A DNA stretch of 64,000 bases, from assembly GCF_024746795.1 (NCBI RefSeq), contig NZ_CP080524.1, positions 1,054,001 to 1,118,000 on the forward strand. Direction: 5' to 3'. The DNA is from Mesorhizobium sp. AR10 (GTDB lineage: Bacteria > Pseudomonadota > Alphaproteobacteria > Rhizobiales > Rhizobiaceae). Both the position numbers and the translations under genes were made by a program. Position 1 is the stretch's first letter, and each line of letters opens with the position of its first letter. Below the pieces are notes generated by a model that saw only the letters and a program-made list of their open reading frames with translations, had not been told where the DNA came from and ran no database searches. Positions 1-9,677 of this stretch are shown here, one piece after another.

Positions 1-1
1 T

Positions 2-58
2 CGCGCCGAGCGCTCTGCGCTGGCCGAAAAACGGCGTGCGACAACGCCGCGGCTTTGA
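2..58 (+). CDS. possible 3' end of an upstream gene (partial)
   Basis: One forward frame is open from the window edge to a TGA at 56-58. It encodes a short basic tail rich in Arg, Ala and Lys (ending TTPRL). The gene would start outside the window. The piece is too short to assign a family, and another forward frame is also open here, so this is only a guess that a gene ends here. Confidence 0.25.
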   Translation, partial: RAERSALAEKRRATTPRL

Positions 59-109
59 TCCTCGCGCCGGCAGGCTTAGTGTCCTCTGACACCAGCTGCC
101 GGGCTCCAC

Positions 110-553
110 GTGACCATCAAGCCAAACCATCCTCCTGATACGTCAGTCTTCGATGCCGCCCAACCGTTGCTCGTTTTCGACGGCGTCTGCGTGTTCTGCT
201 CGGGCTTCGTGCGAATGGTGATCCGGCTCGACCGCAAAAGCCGCTTCCGCTTTGCCACGGCGCAGTCGCCGTTTGGTGAGGCGCTGTTTCAAAAATACGG
301 GCTGAGGACGGACAGCTACGAGACTAATCTGGTCCTTATCGGCGGAACCGCCTTCACTCGCCTCGACAGTTTCGTTGCCGTCATGGCCGAACTGGGCTGG
401 CCGTGGCGAGCGGCGAAACTGTTGCTGCTTTTGCCGCGCCCGCTCCGCAATTGGCTCTATGATCGCATCGCCAAGAATCGCTATGCGCTGTTCGGCAAGA
501 GGGACAGTTGCGAAATCCCTTCCGCTGAGCTGAGGGGACGGTTGATTGGTTAG
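110..553 (+). CDS. DCC family thiol-disulfide oxidoreductase (DUF393)
   Basis: 147-residue protein of the DCC/YuxK family (PF04134), small thioredoxin-like proteins of unclear substrate. The family signature DGVCVFC is at residues 24-30 with the CxxC pair at Cys27 and Cys30, followed by the usual aromatic-rich segment and a C-terminal half rich in Leu and Arg. No signal peptide or membrane span is evident, so it is probably cytoplasmic. The start is GTG at 110, with no strong Shine-Dalgarno. The next gene (DUF4166 protein) follows after 63 bp on the same strand, so the two may be co-transcribed. A role in disulfide exchange is inferred from the family only. Confidence 0.85.
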   Translation: MTIKPNHPPDTSVFDAAQPLLVFDGVCVFCSGFVRMVIRLDRKSRFRFATAQSPFGEALFQKYGLRTDSYETNLVLIGGTAFTRLDSFVAVMAELGWPWRAAKLLLLLPRPLRNWLYDRIAKNRYALFGKRDSCEIPSAELRGRLIG

Positions 554-616
554 GATGCGAACCCCCGGCGGTTTTGCCCGACATGCCGGGAGGATCGGCA
601 TTTTGGGGCAGCCGCG

Positions 617-2326
617 ATGAAGGTTCTTGTCGTCGGCGGCTATGGCATCTTTGGCGGCCGCATCATCGAACTGCTGGAAGGTGAGCCGCGCCTGACGCTG
701 ATCGTCGCCGGGCGCTCGCTCGCCAAGGCCGATGCCCATTGCAAAAGCCGAAGCCGTGCAGTCGCGCAACTCGTTCCGGCGCTGTTCGATCGCAATGGTG
801 ATTTGGTTGCCCAACTCGCGTCGCTGCGGCCCGACATTGTCGTCGATGCCAGCGGCCCCTTCCAGGCCTATGGCGAGGGGCGGTACCGGCTGATCGAGGC
901 CTGCATCGGTCAGGGCGTGAATTACCTCGACCTCGCCGACGGATCGGATTTTGTTGCCGGCGTCCCTGCTTTCGACGAGGCGGCGCGCAAGGCAGGCCTG
1001 TTCGTGCTGTGCGGGGTCTCCAGTTTCCCGGTGCTGACGGCGGCAGTCGTGCGCCGTCTGTCATCGAACATGACGCGCGTTGACAGCATCCGCGGTGGCA
1101 TCGCGCCGTCACCTTTTGCCGGCGTCGGCGAAAACGTCATCCGCGCCATTGCGGGTTATGCCGGTCAGCCGGTCGAGCTCGTGCGTGACGGCAAGCCGGC
1201 GCAAGGCCATCCACTGACCGAACAGCTTCGCTACACCATCGCACCGCCGGGCCGTGTGCCGCTGAACAACACATTGTTCTCGCTGGTCGACGTTCCCGAC
1301 CTGCGTGCCCTGGCCGCGCTGTGGCCAGAGGCGAAAACCATCTGGATGGGCGCCGGGCCGGTTCCGGAGGTGCTGCATCGCGCCTTGATTGCGCTGGCAT
1401 GGCTGGTGCGTTCCCGCCTCGTCGGTTCGCTGTCACCGCTGGCCCCACTGATGCATTGGGCGACGAACCGGCTGCGCTGGGGCGAGCATCGCGGCGGCAT
1501 GTTCGTCGAGGTGGCAGGGGCGGACCAGACGGGCGTAGCGGTCAAGCGCTCCTGGCATCTTCTGGCCGAAGGCAATGACGGGCCGCTGATTCCGGCGATG
1601 GCGGTCGAGGCGCTGGTCCGCAAGACGCTGGACGGACATGGACCTTCGCCGGGCGCGCGGGCGGGCGTGCGCGACCTGGAACTCCGGGATTATGAGAGCC
1701 TGTTTGCCAGCAAGGCGATCTATACTGGCTTCAGGGACGAGTCCGCCGGCAAGGACAAACCTCTCTATGCCGCCTTGCTCGGCGACGCCTGGCAAGACCT
1801 GCCCGAAGAGATCCGCGCCATGCATGATCACGCCCGGGCGGCGCAAGGACGCGCCAGTGTCGAGCGCGGACGCAATATCCTTGGCCGGCTAATGGGTTGG
1901 CTGGTCGGATTTCCCAAAGCGAGCGCCGACGTCCCGGTCCGTGTCCGGTTCGAGGCCGACAGGGACGGCGAGACATGGACGCGGGCATTCGGCGAGCACA
2001 GTTTTTCAAGCCGCCAGTTCGAAGGTCAGGGCCGATCAGAGCGACTGCTTTGCGAGCGCTTCGGCCCGCTGGTATTCGCCATGGCGCTGGTTGCCGAAGA
2101 GAGACGGCTGGCATTGGTTCTGCGCCGCTGGAGCATTCTTGGCCTGCCTTTGCCGATGTGGCTCTGCCCGCGTTCGAATTCCTTTGAGGCGGTGGAGGAC
2201 GGCCGCTTCCGCTTCCATGTCGAGATTTCGCATCCTCTCGCCGGCATGATCGTGCGCTATCGCGGCTGGCTGGAGCCATCCGGCTCGCCGAACGAGGCTG
2301 CTTCACCTATGGCCCTGACCGGTTAG
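617..2326 (+). CDS. saccharopine dehydrogenase-like NAD(P)-binding protein with C-terminal DUF4166
   Basis: 569 residues. The N-terminus has a Rossmann dinucleotide-binding motif (GGYGIFGG, residues 7-14) as in saccharopine dehydrogenase-like proteins. The last ~190 residues match DUF4166, including a closing segment of the HPLAG...VRYRGWL type. The two-domain layout is found in other proteobacteria; the substrate is unknown and lysine metabolism should not be assumed. The middle has a hydrophobic stretch (about residues 255-285) that could contact a membrane. It starts with ATG 63 bp after the DCC gene, and the pair probably forms one transcription unit. Confidence 0.8.
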   Translation: MKVLVVGGYGIFGGRIIELLEGEPRLTLIVAGRSLAKADAHCKSRSRAVAQLVPALFDRNGDLVAQLASLRPDIVVDASGPFQAYGEGRYRLIEACIGQGVNYLDLADGSDFVAGVPAFDEAARKAGLFVLCGVSSFPVLTAAVVRRLSSNMTRVDSIRGGIAPSPFAGVGENVIRAIAGYAGQPVELVRDGKPAQGHPLTEQLRYTIAPPGRVPLNNTLFSLVDVPDLRALAALWPEAKTIWMGAGPVPEVLHRALIALAWLVRSRLVGSLSPLAPLMHWATNRLRWGEHRGGMFVEVAGADQTGVAVKRSWHLLAEGNDGPLIPAMAVEALVRKTLDGHGPSPGARAGVRDLELRDYESLFASKAIYTGFRDESAGKDKPLYAALLGDAWQDLPEEIRAMHDHARAAQGRASVERGRNILGRLMGWLVGFPKASADVPVRVRFEADRDGETWTRAFGEHSFSSRQFEGQGRSERLLCERFGPLVFAMALVAEERRLALVLRRWSILGLPLPMWLCPRSNSFEAVEDGRFRFHVEISHPLAGMIVRYRGWLEPSGSPNEAASPMALTG

Positions 2327-2465
2327 CGCCGTCGGCCAGGCTGCGTGCTTGCACAAGACGCCGTCTCGGCCGAAAGATTTTTCCGACGCCTGTCGAAATC
2401 GGGCCGGGCCGCGCGACATACGTCCGGCTCGCAACGATGCGGCCCTATAAAAGGGAGAGACGACC

Positions 2466-2828
2466 ATGCAGTATCTGCTACTCATCTATGGAACCGAAGC
2501 CGCAATGGCAGCAGCGCCGAAGGAAGCGGTGACGCAAATGAGCGCCGCCTACGGCGCCTATACCGAAGCGATGATCAAGGCCGGCGTGTTCGTCGGTGGC
2601 GAGCGCTTGAAACCGGTATCGACGGCGACCACCGTGCGGGTAACCGGCGGCAAGACCAATGTGCTAGACGGCCCCTACGCCGACACCAAGGAACAGCTTG
2701 GCGGCTACTATTTGATCAACGTGCCGGACATGGACGCGGCGATCTCCTGGGCGGCGCGCTGCCCGGGCGCCGGCACCGGCACTATGGAAGTGCGGCCTAT
2801 CTGGCCGATGGCGGAATATCCTGCGTGA
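2466..2828 (+). CDS. YciI family (DGPF domain) protein
   Basis: 120-residue single-domain protein of the YCII-related family (ferredoxin-like fold). The family's DGPF-type motif appears as DGPYADTKEQLGGYY at residues 68-82, and the MQYLLLIYG beginning is typical. AAAAGGGAGAGAC just before the ATG supplies a good Shine-Dalgarno. Its stop codon overlaps the GTG start of the sigma-factor gene (GTGA), so the two are translationally coupled. DGPF proteins are the usual neighbours of ECF42 sigma factors. Their biochemical role is not settled; an enzyme-like or ligand-binding role for that sigma system is inferred. Confidence 0.9.
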   Translation: MQYLLLIYGTEAAMAAAPKEAVTQMSAAYGAYTEAMIKAGVFVGGERLKPVSTATTVRVTGGKTNVLDGPYADTKEQLGGYYLINVPDMDAAISWAARCPGAGTGTMEVRPIWPMAEYPA

Positions 2829-4087
2829 CAACCAGCAGGCCGGACACTGCATGGGCGGCGGCAGAAACTGCCGCCCGGCAGAGTTATGGCAAGCTGGTTG
2901 CCTATCTCGCGGCGCGCACACGCGACGTGGCCGGCGCCGAGGACGCGCTGGCCGATGCCTTTGCCGCGGCACTCGAACGCTGGCCGCAAAGCGGCGTGCC
3001 TGAGAAGCCGGAAGCCTGGCTGCTGGCAGTGGCGCGACGGCGCAGCGTCGACGCGGTCAGGCGACGGCTGACCAGCGAGGGCGGCCGCAACCACCTCAGG
3101 CTGATCGCCGAGGAAATGGAGGCGCGCATGCTCGACCAAGAGCTGCCTGACGAGCGCCTGCGGCTGATGTTTGCCTGCGCCCATCCGGCGATCGAGGCCG
3201 GCGTGCGGGCGCCGCTGATCCTGCAGACCATTCTGGGCTTCGACGCGGCAACGATCGCTTCGACTTTCCTGGTGTCGCCGGCGACAATGGGCCAACGCCT
3301 GGTGCGCGCCAAGTCGCGCATCCGCGAGACCGGCATTCCGTTCCGCGTGCCGGAGCGAACCGAACTCGGCGAGCGGCTGGATACTGTGCTGGAGGCGATC
3401 TACGCCGCCTTCGCCGAAGGCTGGTCCGACCCGGCCGGCACCGAAACGCAGCGCCGCAACCTTGCGACGGAAGGCATATGGCTCGGCCGGCTGGTGGCCT
3501 CGCTTATGCCGGACGAGCCGGAGGCACTGGGGCTGCTGGCGCTGATGCTGTTTGCCGAGGCGCGGCGAGCGGCGCGGCGCAATGCAGCCGGGGACTATGT
3601 GCCGCTGGCCGAGCAGGATCTTGCGCAATGGGATGACGCCTTGATCTGCGAAGCGGAGACGCTGCTCCGGCGCGCCGCCAGCAAAGGCGTGATCGGCCGC
3701 TACCAGCTTGAAGCCGCCGTACAATCCGCCCACACGACGCGACGGCTGACCGGCTTGACCGACTGGATCGCGATCAAGCAGCTTTATGATGCTCTGTCGG
3801 TGATTGCCGGCTCGCCGGTGGTGTCGATCAACCGGGCGGTGGCCATTGCCGAAGCCGACGGTGCAGCTGCAGGATTGGCCGCGCTTGACGAACTCGGCGA
3901 CGACAGGCGTCTCGCCGACTACCAGCCCTATTGGGCGGCACGCGCCGGCCTGCTGGCCAGGCTCGACAAGACAAGCCAGGCGGCCGAAGCCTATGATCGC
4001 GCGATCGGGTTGGAACGCGATCCGGCCGTGCGCCGGTTCCTGCAGGAGAAACGGGCGGGGCTGGGCAACAACGCGACGAAGGGATGA
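2825..4087 (+). CDS. ECF sigma factor, ECF42 type (DUF6596, TPR-like C-terminal extension)
   Basis: 420 residues when started at GTG 2825, which overlaps the stop of the DGPF gene; the frame is open further upstream but the conserved sequence begins here. Sigma region 2 covers about residues 15-75 and region 4 about 110-165 (with FACAHPAIE between them). A long helical extension of about 230 residues follows, as in ECF42 sigma factors, which have a TPR-like tail instead of an anti-sigma partner. It should direct RNA polymerase to a small regulon that often includes the adjacent DGPF gene. No anti-sigma factor is encoded nearby, consistent with control by the C-terminal tail. Confidence 0.9.
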   Translation: MTTSRPDTAWAAAETAARQSYGKLVAYLAARTRDVAGAEDALADAFAAALERWPQSGVPEKPEAWLLAVARRRSVDAVRRRLTSEGGRNHLRLIAEEMEARMLDQELPDERLRLMFACAHPAIEAGVRAPLILQTILGFDAATIASTFLVSPATMGQRLVRAKSRIRETGIPFRVPERTELGERLDTVLEAIYAAFAEGWSDPAGTETQRRNLATEGIWLGRLVASLMPDEPEALGLLALMLFAEARRAARRNAAGDYVPLAEQDLAQWDDALICEAETLLRRAASKGVIGRYQLEAAVQSAHTTRRLTGLTDWIAIKQLYDALSVIAGSPVVSINRAVAIAEADGAAAGLAALDELGDDRRLADYQPYWAARAGLLARLDKTSQAAEAYDRAIGLERDPAVRRFLQEKRAGLGNNATKG

Positions 4088-4103
4088 GCCCCTTCGCGCG
4101 CGG

Positions 4104-4724
4104 TCAAGCCGGCCACATGCCGTGGGAAGCATTCAGCTTGCGCATCACCGGATGTTGCCGCAACACGGCCCATAGGCGCTCGATGTTTGGCCAGGCGATG
4201 CGGGCTTTCTCAATGTCGGGATGCCAGGCAATCAACATGACGAGATAGATGTCGGCCAGCGAGAGCTTGTCGCCGACCAGCCAGTCGCGGTCTTCGAGGG
4301 CGGCATCGAGAATGGCAAAGCCTCGATCCATCTCGGTGACCGCTGCCAGCTTGACGGCTTCCAGACCGCCGGGGTCTGCCGTGTAGCGATGAGCGTAGAA
4401 GAACCTCAGGGCAGCCGGGTAAATGACCGAGGCCATGAAAGCCATCCAGCGCAGGAAATCGGCGCGTGCCGGCGAACCGGACGCCGGCGCCAGACCCGCA
4501 TCCGGGTGACGCTCGGCAAGCAGGATGCACATTGCCGCCGACTCGGTGATCGAGTTGCCGTCCGGCAAGGTCAGGACCGGCACCTGGTTCAACGGGCTGA
4601 TGTCGAGAAAGGCCGGGTCCGGCGGCTTTGGGACATCGATCTGGTCGAAGGGCAAGCCCGCCAGCGCAAGTGCCGCCTCGACAACGAAGCCGCCGCTGTT
4701 GGGGCGCGTATAGAGCTTGTACAT
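4104..4724 (-). CDS. glutathione S-transferase family protein
   Basis: 206 residues starting at ATG 4724, chosen because GGAGGA lies just upstream and the N-terminus MYKLYTRPNSGG is a typical GST thioredoxin-fold beginning. The N-terminal domain (about 1-80) has the cis-Pro segment NQVPVLTLPDG and ITESAAM of the glutathione site. The C-terminal all-helical domain contains the DKLSLADIYLVML motif. The substrate is unknown. It is convergent with the sigma-factor gene (16 bp apart) and probably cytoplasmic. Confidence 0.88.
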   Translation of the reverse strand: MYKLYTRPNSGGFVVEAALALAGLPFDQIDVPKPPDPAFLDISPLNQVPVLTLPDGNSITESAAMCILLAERHPDAGLAPASGSPARADFLRWMAFMASVIYPAALRFFYAHRYTADPGGLEAVKLAAVTEMDRGFAILDAALEDRDWLVGDKLSLADIYLVMLIAWHPDIEKARIAWPNIERLWAVLRQHPVMRKLNASHGMWPA

Positions 4725-4857
4725 AAAATCCTCCGCCGGCCTCGAGCAAGCCGGCCGGCGGCTATTGGACACGCAAGCCGCATCCCGCTCAAGCGGGCGG
4801 CGGCAGCCACGGACGGATTTTCCGGCGGTCCAGCGCCGCCACCATCTGGAATAAGGT

Positions 4858-5838
<981 letters not shown>

Positions 5839-6017
5839 TGGTTTCGCTCCCAGGAGTAAGGCACGTATGTTCGAGCCGGCAGGATAAGGCCTTCGGCCGC
5901 GCAAGATAAGCTGCCGTTTGAAAATATCCGAGTGGGCTGCATGCTGAAAATGCCCTTGCCTCGGAAAGGCATTTCCCGAAAGGGCCTACAACAGGAATGG
6001 CTTGGCGAAAAAGAGGT

Positions 6018-6635
6018 CTATTGGCGAGCGGCGATCGCTGCCGCTGCCCCGACCATGAAGCCGGCGGCGGTGCGGTTCAGTGCCTTGAGCGCCCGCGGCG
6101 ACTTCAGGAACCAGCGCGCCTTGGCCGCCAGCGCCAGATAGGGCACCAGCACCACCAGCAGGACGATGACGGTCAGCGCGACGAGGATGCCGTAGTCGGC
6201 CAGCGTGATAGTTTTCAGGTCGACGATGGTCGGTGTGATGGCGAGATAGAAGATCATCGTCTTCGGATTGCCGAGCGTCACAGTGAGGCCGGCAACAAAA
6301 CTCGACACCAGCCCGCCCTTGCCCTTCTTGGCTTCGACCGTTTCGGGCGTGATGCCACTGGTCCAGAAGCGCCAGCCGAGGAAGGCGAGATAGGCGACGC
6401 CCAGCCATTTGATCGCCAGGAAGACGATGCCGAAAGTCTGCGCAACGAAAGCCAGGCCAAGCACCACGGCGGTGAGGTAGGTGAGGTCGCCGACTATCAG
6501 CCCGAACGACATCGCCAGCGACGAGCGGAAGCCGGAACCGAGCGCACGCGCGACAAGCGCGGTGACGCCGGGGCCGGGAATGGCGGCGGCGATGCCGAGA
6601 GCGGCGCTATAGGCCAGGAATCCGGTGAGGGTCAT
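6018..6635 (-). CDS. LysE/RhtB family amino-acid exporter
   Basis: 205-residue membrane protein of the LysE superfamily. The conserved N-terminal motif PGPGVTALVARALGSGFRSS is near residues 20-40, and about six hydrophobic spans follow with the typical GNPKTM loop in the middle. Family members export amino acids such as threonine, homoserine or lysine; the substrate here cannot be told from sequence. The protein has the usual length. It stands alone on the minus strand between cysK and a sugar dehydrogenase gene. Confidence 0.88.
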   Translation of the reverse strand: MTLTGFLAYSAALGIAAAIPGPGVTALVARALGSGFRSSLAMSFGLIVGDLTYLTAVVLGLAFVAQTFGIVFLAIKWLGVAYLAFLGWRFWTSGITPETVEAKKGKGGLVSSFVAGLTVTLGNPKTMIFYLAITPTIVDLKTITLADYGILVALTVIVLLVVLVPYLALAAKARWFLKSPRALKALNRTAAGFMVGAAAAIAARQ

Positions 6636-6709
6636 GCTTCAGCCCTAGCGCAAAACCAGGCGAGGGTGAATTCCCTGAAGGGTGGATTCGGTTGCGCCAG
6701 CGCTGCCAG

Positions 6710-8083
6710 TCAGGAGCGCCCTTGGCCATAGGTGACGCGCCAGATGCTGCCGCTGCCGTCCTCGGTGACGATCAGCGCACCGTCATTGGCCACCGCCACG
6801 CCGACCGGGCGGCCCCATACCGCCGCGTTGGAGACGACGAAGCCGGTGATGAAATCCTCATACTCGCCGGTCGGCTTGCCATCCCTGAACCGCAACCTGA
6901 CGACCTTGTAGCCGGTCCTGATGCCGCGGTTCCATGAGCCGTGCAAAGCGACGAAGGCATCGCCCTGGTATTCGGCCGGAAAACTGGACTCCGCCGTGAA
7001 ATTCCTGCCGTCGTAGAAGGCAATGTTGAGCGGCGCCGAATGCGCCTGCATCAACACGTCGGGGATGGTGGCCTTGCCGGCAAGGTCGGGACGTTCGCCC
7101 TCGTGGCGCGGATCCTCATTGTTGCCGATATAATACCAGGGCCAGCCATAGAAGGCGCCTTGCTTCACCGTCGTTGCATATTCGAACGGCAGGTTGTCGC
7201 CGAGTTGGTCGCGCTCGTTGACGACGCACCAGAGCGCGCCGGTGGCCGGCTGCACGGTCATGCCCGAGCAATTGCGCAGGCCGGTGGCGACGATGTGTCC
7301 GTTCTTGCCGTCGGGGTCGAACGCCAGCACGTTCGCGCGGCCGTCCTCATAACCCCATGTGGCGCCCAGCGGCTTCGATTTCACCCAGGCGTCGAGGCCG
7401 CCATCCGGCTCTTTCTCCATGCTCTCGGCAACGTTCGAGAGGGAGCCGACTGACATGTAGAGCGTCTTGCCATCCGGCGAAAATGCGATGTCGCGGGTCC
7501 AGTGACCGTTCGAAGGAATGTTGGAGACGATGGTTTCCGGATTGCCGGAGGCCTTCAGATCGCCGTTGCGATAGGGGAAGCGAACGACGCCATCGCTGTT
7601 GGCGACATAGACCCATTCCGGGTTGTCTCCCGGGGGATAGAAGGTAATGCCGTAGGGGCGGTTGAGGTTGCGGGCGAAGATCGCTTTCCTGGCGGGCTGC
7701 GCACTGCCTTCGGCGAGACGATAGAGGCGGATCTGGTCGGCTTGGCTGTTGGCGACAAACAGATCGCCATTCGGCGCGACGCGGACGACACGCGGGTTGC
7801 CGATACCCGACGCGATCATCTCGGCCGAGAAGCCTGGCGGCAGTTGCAGCTTTGCGTCTTCAGGTCTTTCGGCCAGACCGGGTCCGTTCGATGCGGATTC
7901 GGTGACAAAGGGAGCGTGCAAGTCCTCTGGCCGAATCAAGCGCCGCACGCCTGGCCTGTCGGCATGCCAGTCGCCGAAGGCAGCTTCGCCTTTCAGCAGC
8001 GGCTGATCCGACTGCTGGGCGAAGCTGGTGGTGGCAAGCAGAAAGGCAACGGGAATGGCGGCCAAGCCGGCAAATCGGATCAT
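6710..8083 (-). CDS. PQQ-dependent sugar dehydrogenase-like protein (glucose/sorbosone dehydrogenase family)
   Basis: 457 residues starting at ATG 8083. An N-terminal signal peptide (MIRFAGLAAIPVAFLLATTSFAQ type) predicts export to the periplasm. The rest is a six-bladed beta-propeller of the glucose/sorbosone dehydrogenase family, with repeated segments such as PNGDLFVANS, DGKTLYMSVGS and the C-terminal DGALIVTEDGSGSIWRV. Related proteins oxidise aldoses or sorbosone with pyrroloquinoline quinone. The actual sugar is unknown and no PQQ synthesis genes lie nearby. It is a single gene. Confidence 0.85.
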   Translation of the reverse strand: MIRFAGLAAIPVAFLLATTSFAQQSDQPLLKGEAAFGDWHADRPGVRRLIRPEDLHAPFVTESASNGPGLAERPEDAKLQLPPGFSAEMIASGIGNPRVVRVAPNGDLFVANSQADQIRLYRLAEGSAQPARKAIFARNLNRPYGITFYPPGDNPEWVYVANSDGVVRFPYRNGDLKASGNPETIVSNIPSNGHWTRDIAFSPDGKTLYMSVGSLSNVAESMEKEPDGGLDAWVKSKPLGATWGYEDGRANVLAFDPDGKNGHIVATGLRNCSGMTVQPATGALWCVVNERDQLGDNLPFEYATTVKQGAFYGWPWYYIGNNEDPRHEGERPDLAGKATIPDVLMQAHSAPLNIAFYDGRNFTAESSFPAEYQGDAFVALHGSWNRGIRTGYKVVRLRFRDGKPTGEYEDFITGFVVSNAAVWGRPVGVAVANDGALIVTEDGSGSIWRVTYGQGRS

Positions 8084-8189
8084 GCTGTCCTCCAAGGCGT
8101 CGCCTTGAGGAAAGGAAACGGGCGGGGCCGACGATCGTTCCGCCTCGCACAGTCAGCACACAGTGAGTTGAGGGGACCGCTCAGAGGGA

Positions 8190-8387
8190 TTAGTTTCCGG
8201 CGGCGTAGAAATCGTCGTCGAGGCGCTTTTCCAGCTCAACGAGATCGGCCGGCAAAGGCAAGCCCATGGCCCGCATTTCCCTCAGCTTTTCGCGCAGCTG
8301 TTCCTGCACTTCATGCTGATCCTCCGGCTGGTTGATCATCTCCTCGAGCAGCATGCTGATCTGGGCCTTGAATGATTCCAGCGCCAT
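8190..8387 (-). CDS. small conserved hypothetical protein downstream of hrcA
   Basis: 65-residue acidic, helical protein (MALESFKAQISMLLEEMINQ...), with heptad-like spacing of Leu and Met that suggests a coiled coil or helical hairpin. Start ATG 8387 is preceded by AAAGGAGAAAAAGA, a strong ribosome site. It lies 25 bp downstream of hrcA on the same strand, so it is probably co-transcribed. I do not recognise a characterised family. It occupies the place where grpE is often found after hrcA, but it is far too short to be GrpE. Confidence 0.75.
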   Translation of the reverse strand: MALESFKAQISMLLEEMINQPEDQHEVQEQLREKLREMRAMGLPLPADLVELEKRLDDDFYAAGN

Positions 8388-8412
8388 TCTTTTTCTCCTT
8401 TTGCGGCATCCG

Positions 8413-9498
8413 TCAGCGCAGCATGCGGGAAATAAGCTGCGCCGTATAGTCGACCATCGGTACGATGCGGGCGTAGTTGAGCCGGGTTGGGCCGATGACG
8501 CCGAGCGCACCGATGACGCGGGCATCCTTGTCGCGATAGGGCGCGACGACCAGCGACGAGCCCGACAGCGAAAACAGCTTGTTTTCCGAACCGATGAAGA
8601 TGCGCACGCCGGACCCTTCCTCGGCGAGGTCGAGTAGCTGGATCAGCCCGTCCTGCGTCTCCATGTCCTCGAACAGGTGCCTGAGCAGCTCGATGTCGGC
8701 CTGGGCGGTGACGTTTTCGAGCAGATTGGCGCGGCCGCGCACGATAAGACGCGCCGGCAGGCCGCTTTCCGCCCCGGCCCAGACCGCCAGCCCCTTTTCC
8801 ACCAGATCCTGCGACAGCGTGTCGAGTGCTGCCCTGGTCTCTTCCTTGATGCGGGCAATCTGGACCCGCGCCTCGGCCAGCGTGCGGCCGCGGATATGGG
8901 CGTTGAGGAAGTTGGAGGCTTCGTGCAATTGCGAGACGGTGATGCCGGCGGGCAGGTCGACGACTCGGTTCTCGACGTCGCCGTTCTGCGACACCAGCAC
9001 GGCCAGCGCCTTGGTCGGCTCGAGCTGGATGAATTCGATGTGTTTCAGTGCCACCTCGTTCTTGGCGGTAAGCACGAGGCCGGCGCCGCGCGACATGCCC
9101 GACAGCATCTGGCTGGCCTCGGTCAGCATATGTTCCAGCGTTGCGCCCGAGCCGGAGGCGCGCACCTGCGCCTCGATGATGCGGCGCTCCTCGTCGGAGA
9201 GATCGCCAAGTTCCATGAAGGCATCGACGAAGAAGCGCAGTCCGGCCTGGGTCGGCAGACGGCCAGCCGAGATGTGCGGAGCGTAGATCAGCCCCAGATG
9301 CTCCAGGTCGCTCATCACGTTGCGGATGGTGGCCGGCGACAGCGAAGATGGCAGAATGCGCGACAGGCTGCGTGATCCCACCGGTTCGCCGTCCTTCAAA
9401 TAGGAATCGACGATGCGCCGAAAAATGTCGCGCGAACGCATGTCGAGCGACTGGAGCGCGGGCGACAGCAGACTGGGTTCGGCGACAGCCTTGGTCAT
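8413..9498 (-). CDS. hrcA: heat-inducible transcription repressor HrcA
   Basis: 361 residues starting at ATG 9498, with a TTG 9 bp upstream as an alternative nearer to the GGAGG. HrcA represses class I heat-shock genes (groESL, dnaK) by binding CIRCE operators. The N-terminal winged helix spans about residues 15-85 with the characteristic GSRSLSR...LSPATIRNVMSDLE and APHISAGRLPTQAGLRFFVD segments. The GAF-like central part and the C-terminal VIGPTRLNYARIVPMVDYTA motif are intact. It is divergent from rph across a 179-bp gap. No CIRCE inverted repeat is visible in that gap. Confidence 0.96.
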   Translation of the reverse strand: MTKAVAEPSLLSPALQSLDMRSRDIFRRIVDSYLKDGEPVGSRSLSRILPSSLSPATIRNVMSDLEHLGLIYAPHISAGRLPTQAGLRFFVDAFMELGDLSDEERRIIEAQVRASGSGATLEHMLTEASQMLSGMSRGAGLVLTAKNEVALKHIEFIQLEPTKALAVLVSQNGDVENRVVDLPAGITVSQLHEASNFLNAHIRGRTLAEARVQIARIKEETRAALDTLSQDLVEKGLAVWAGAESGLPARLIVRGRANLLENVTAQADIELLRHLFEDMETQDGLIQLLDLAEEGSGVRIFIGSENKLFSLSGSSLVVAPYRDKDARVIGALGVIGPTRLNYARIVPMVDYTAQLISRMLR

Positions 9499-9677
9499 TC
9501 GAGCCAAAAACCTCCACCTCTAGGATATAGACTTCACTGGCGCCCGCGCAACCCGGTGCCGCGTTTGCGGTCACCGCAGTGTCGTTTGCGGCCACCCGGC
9601 CATTTTCCTTTGCGCCATGGACTGCGTGAGGCTACAAGCCGGCCACGATTCCGAAAAATGACAAGAAAGCAGACTGA

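Noticed and set aside
2708..4132. 474-residue minus-strand frame
   Set aside because: Antisense to the ECF42 sigma gene, with no recognisable domain.
9499..9677. CIRCE operator upstream of hrcA
   Set aside because: No TTAGCACTC-N9-GAGTGCTAA-like inverted repeat is present in the gap.
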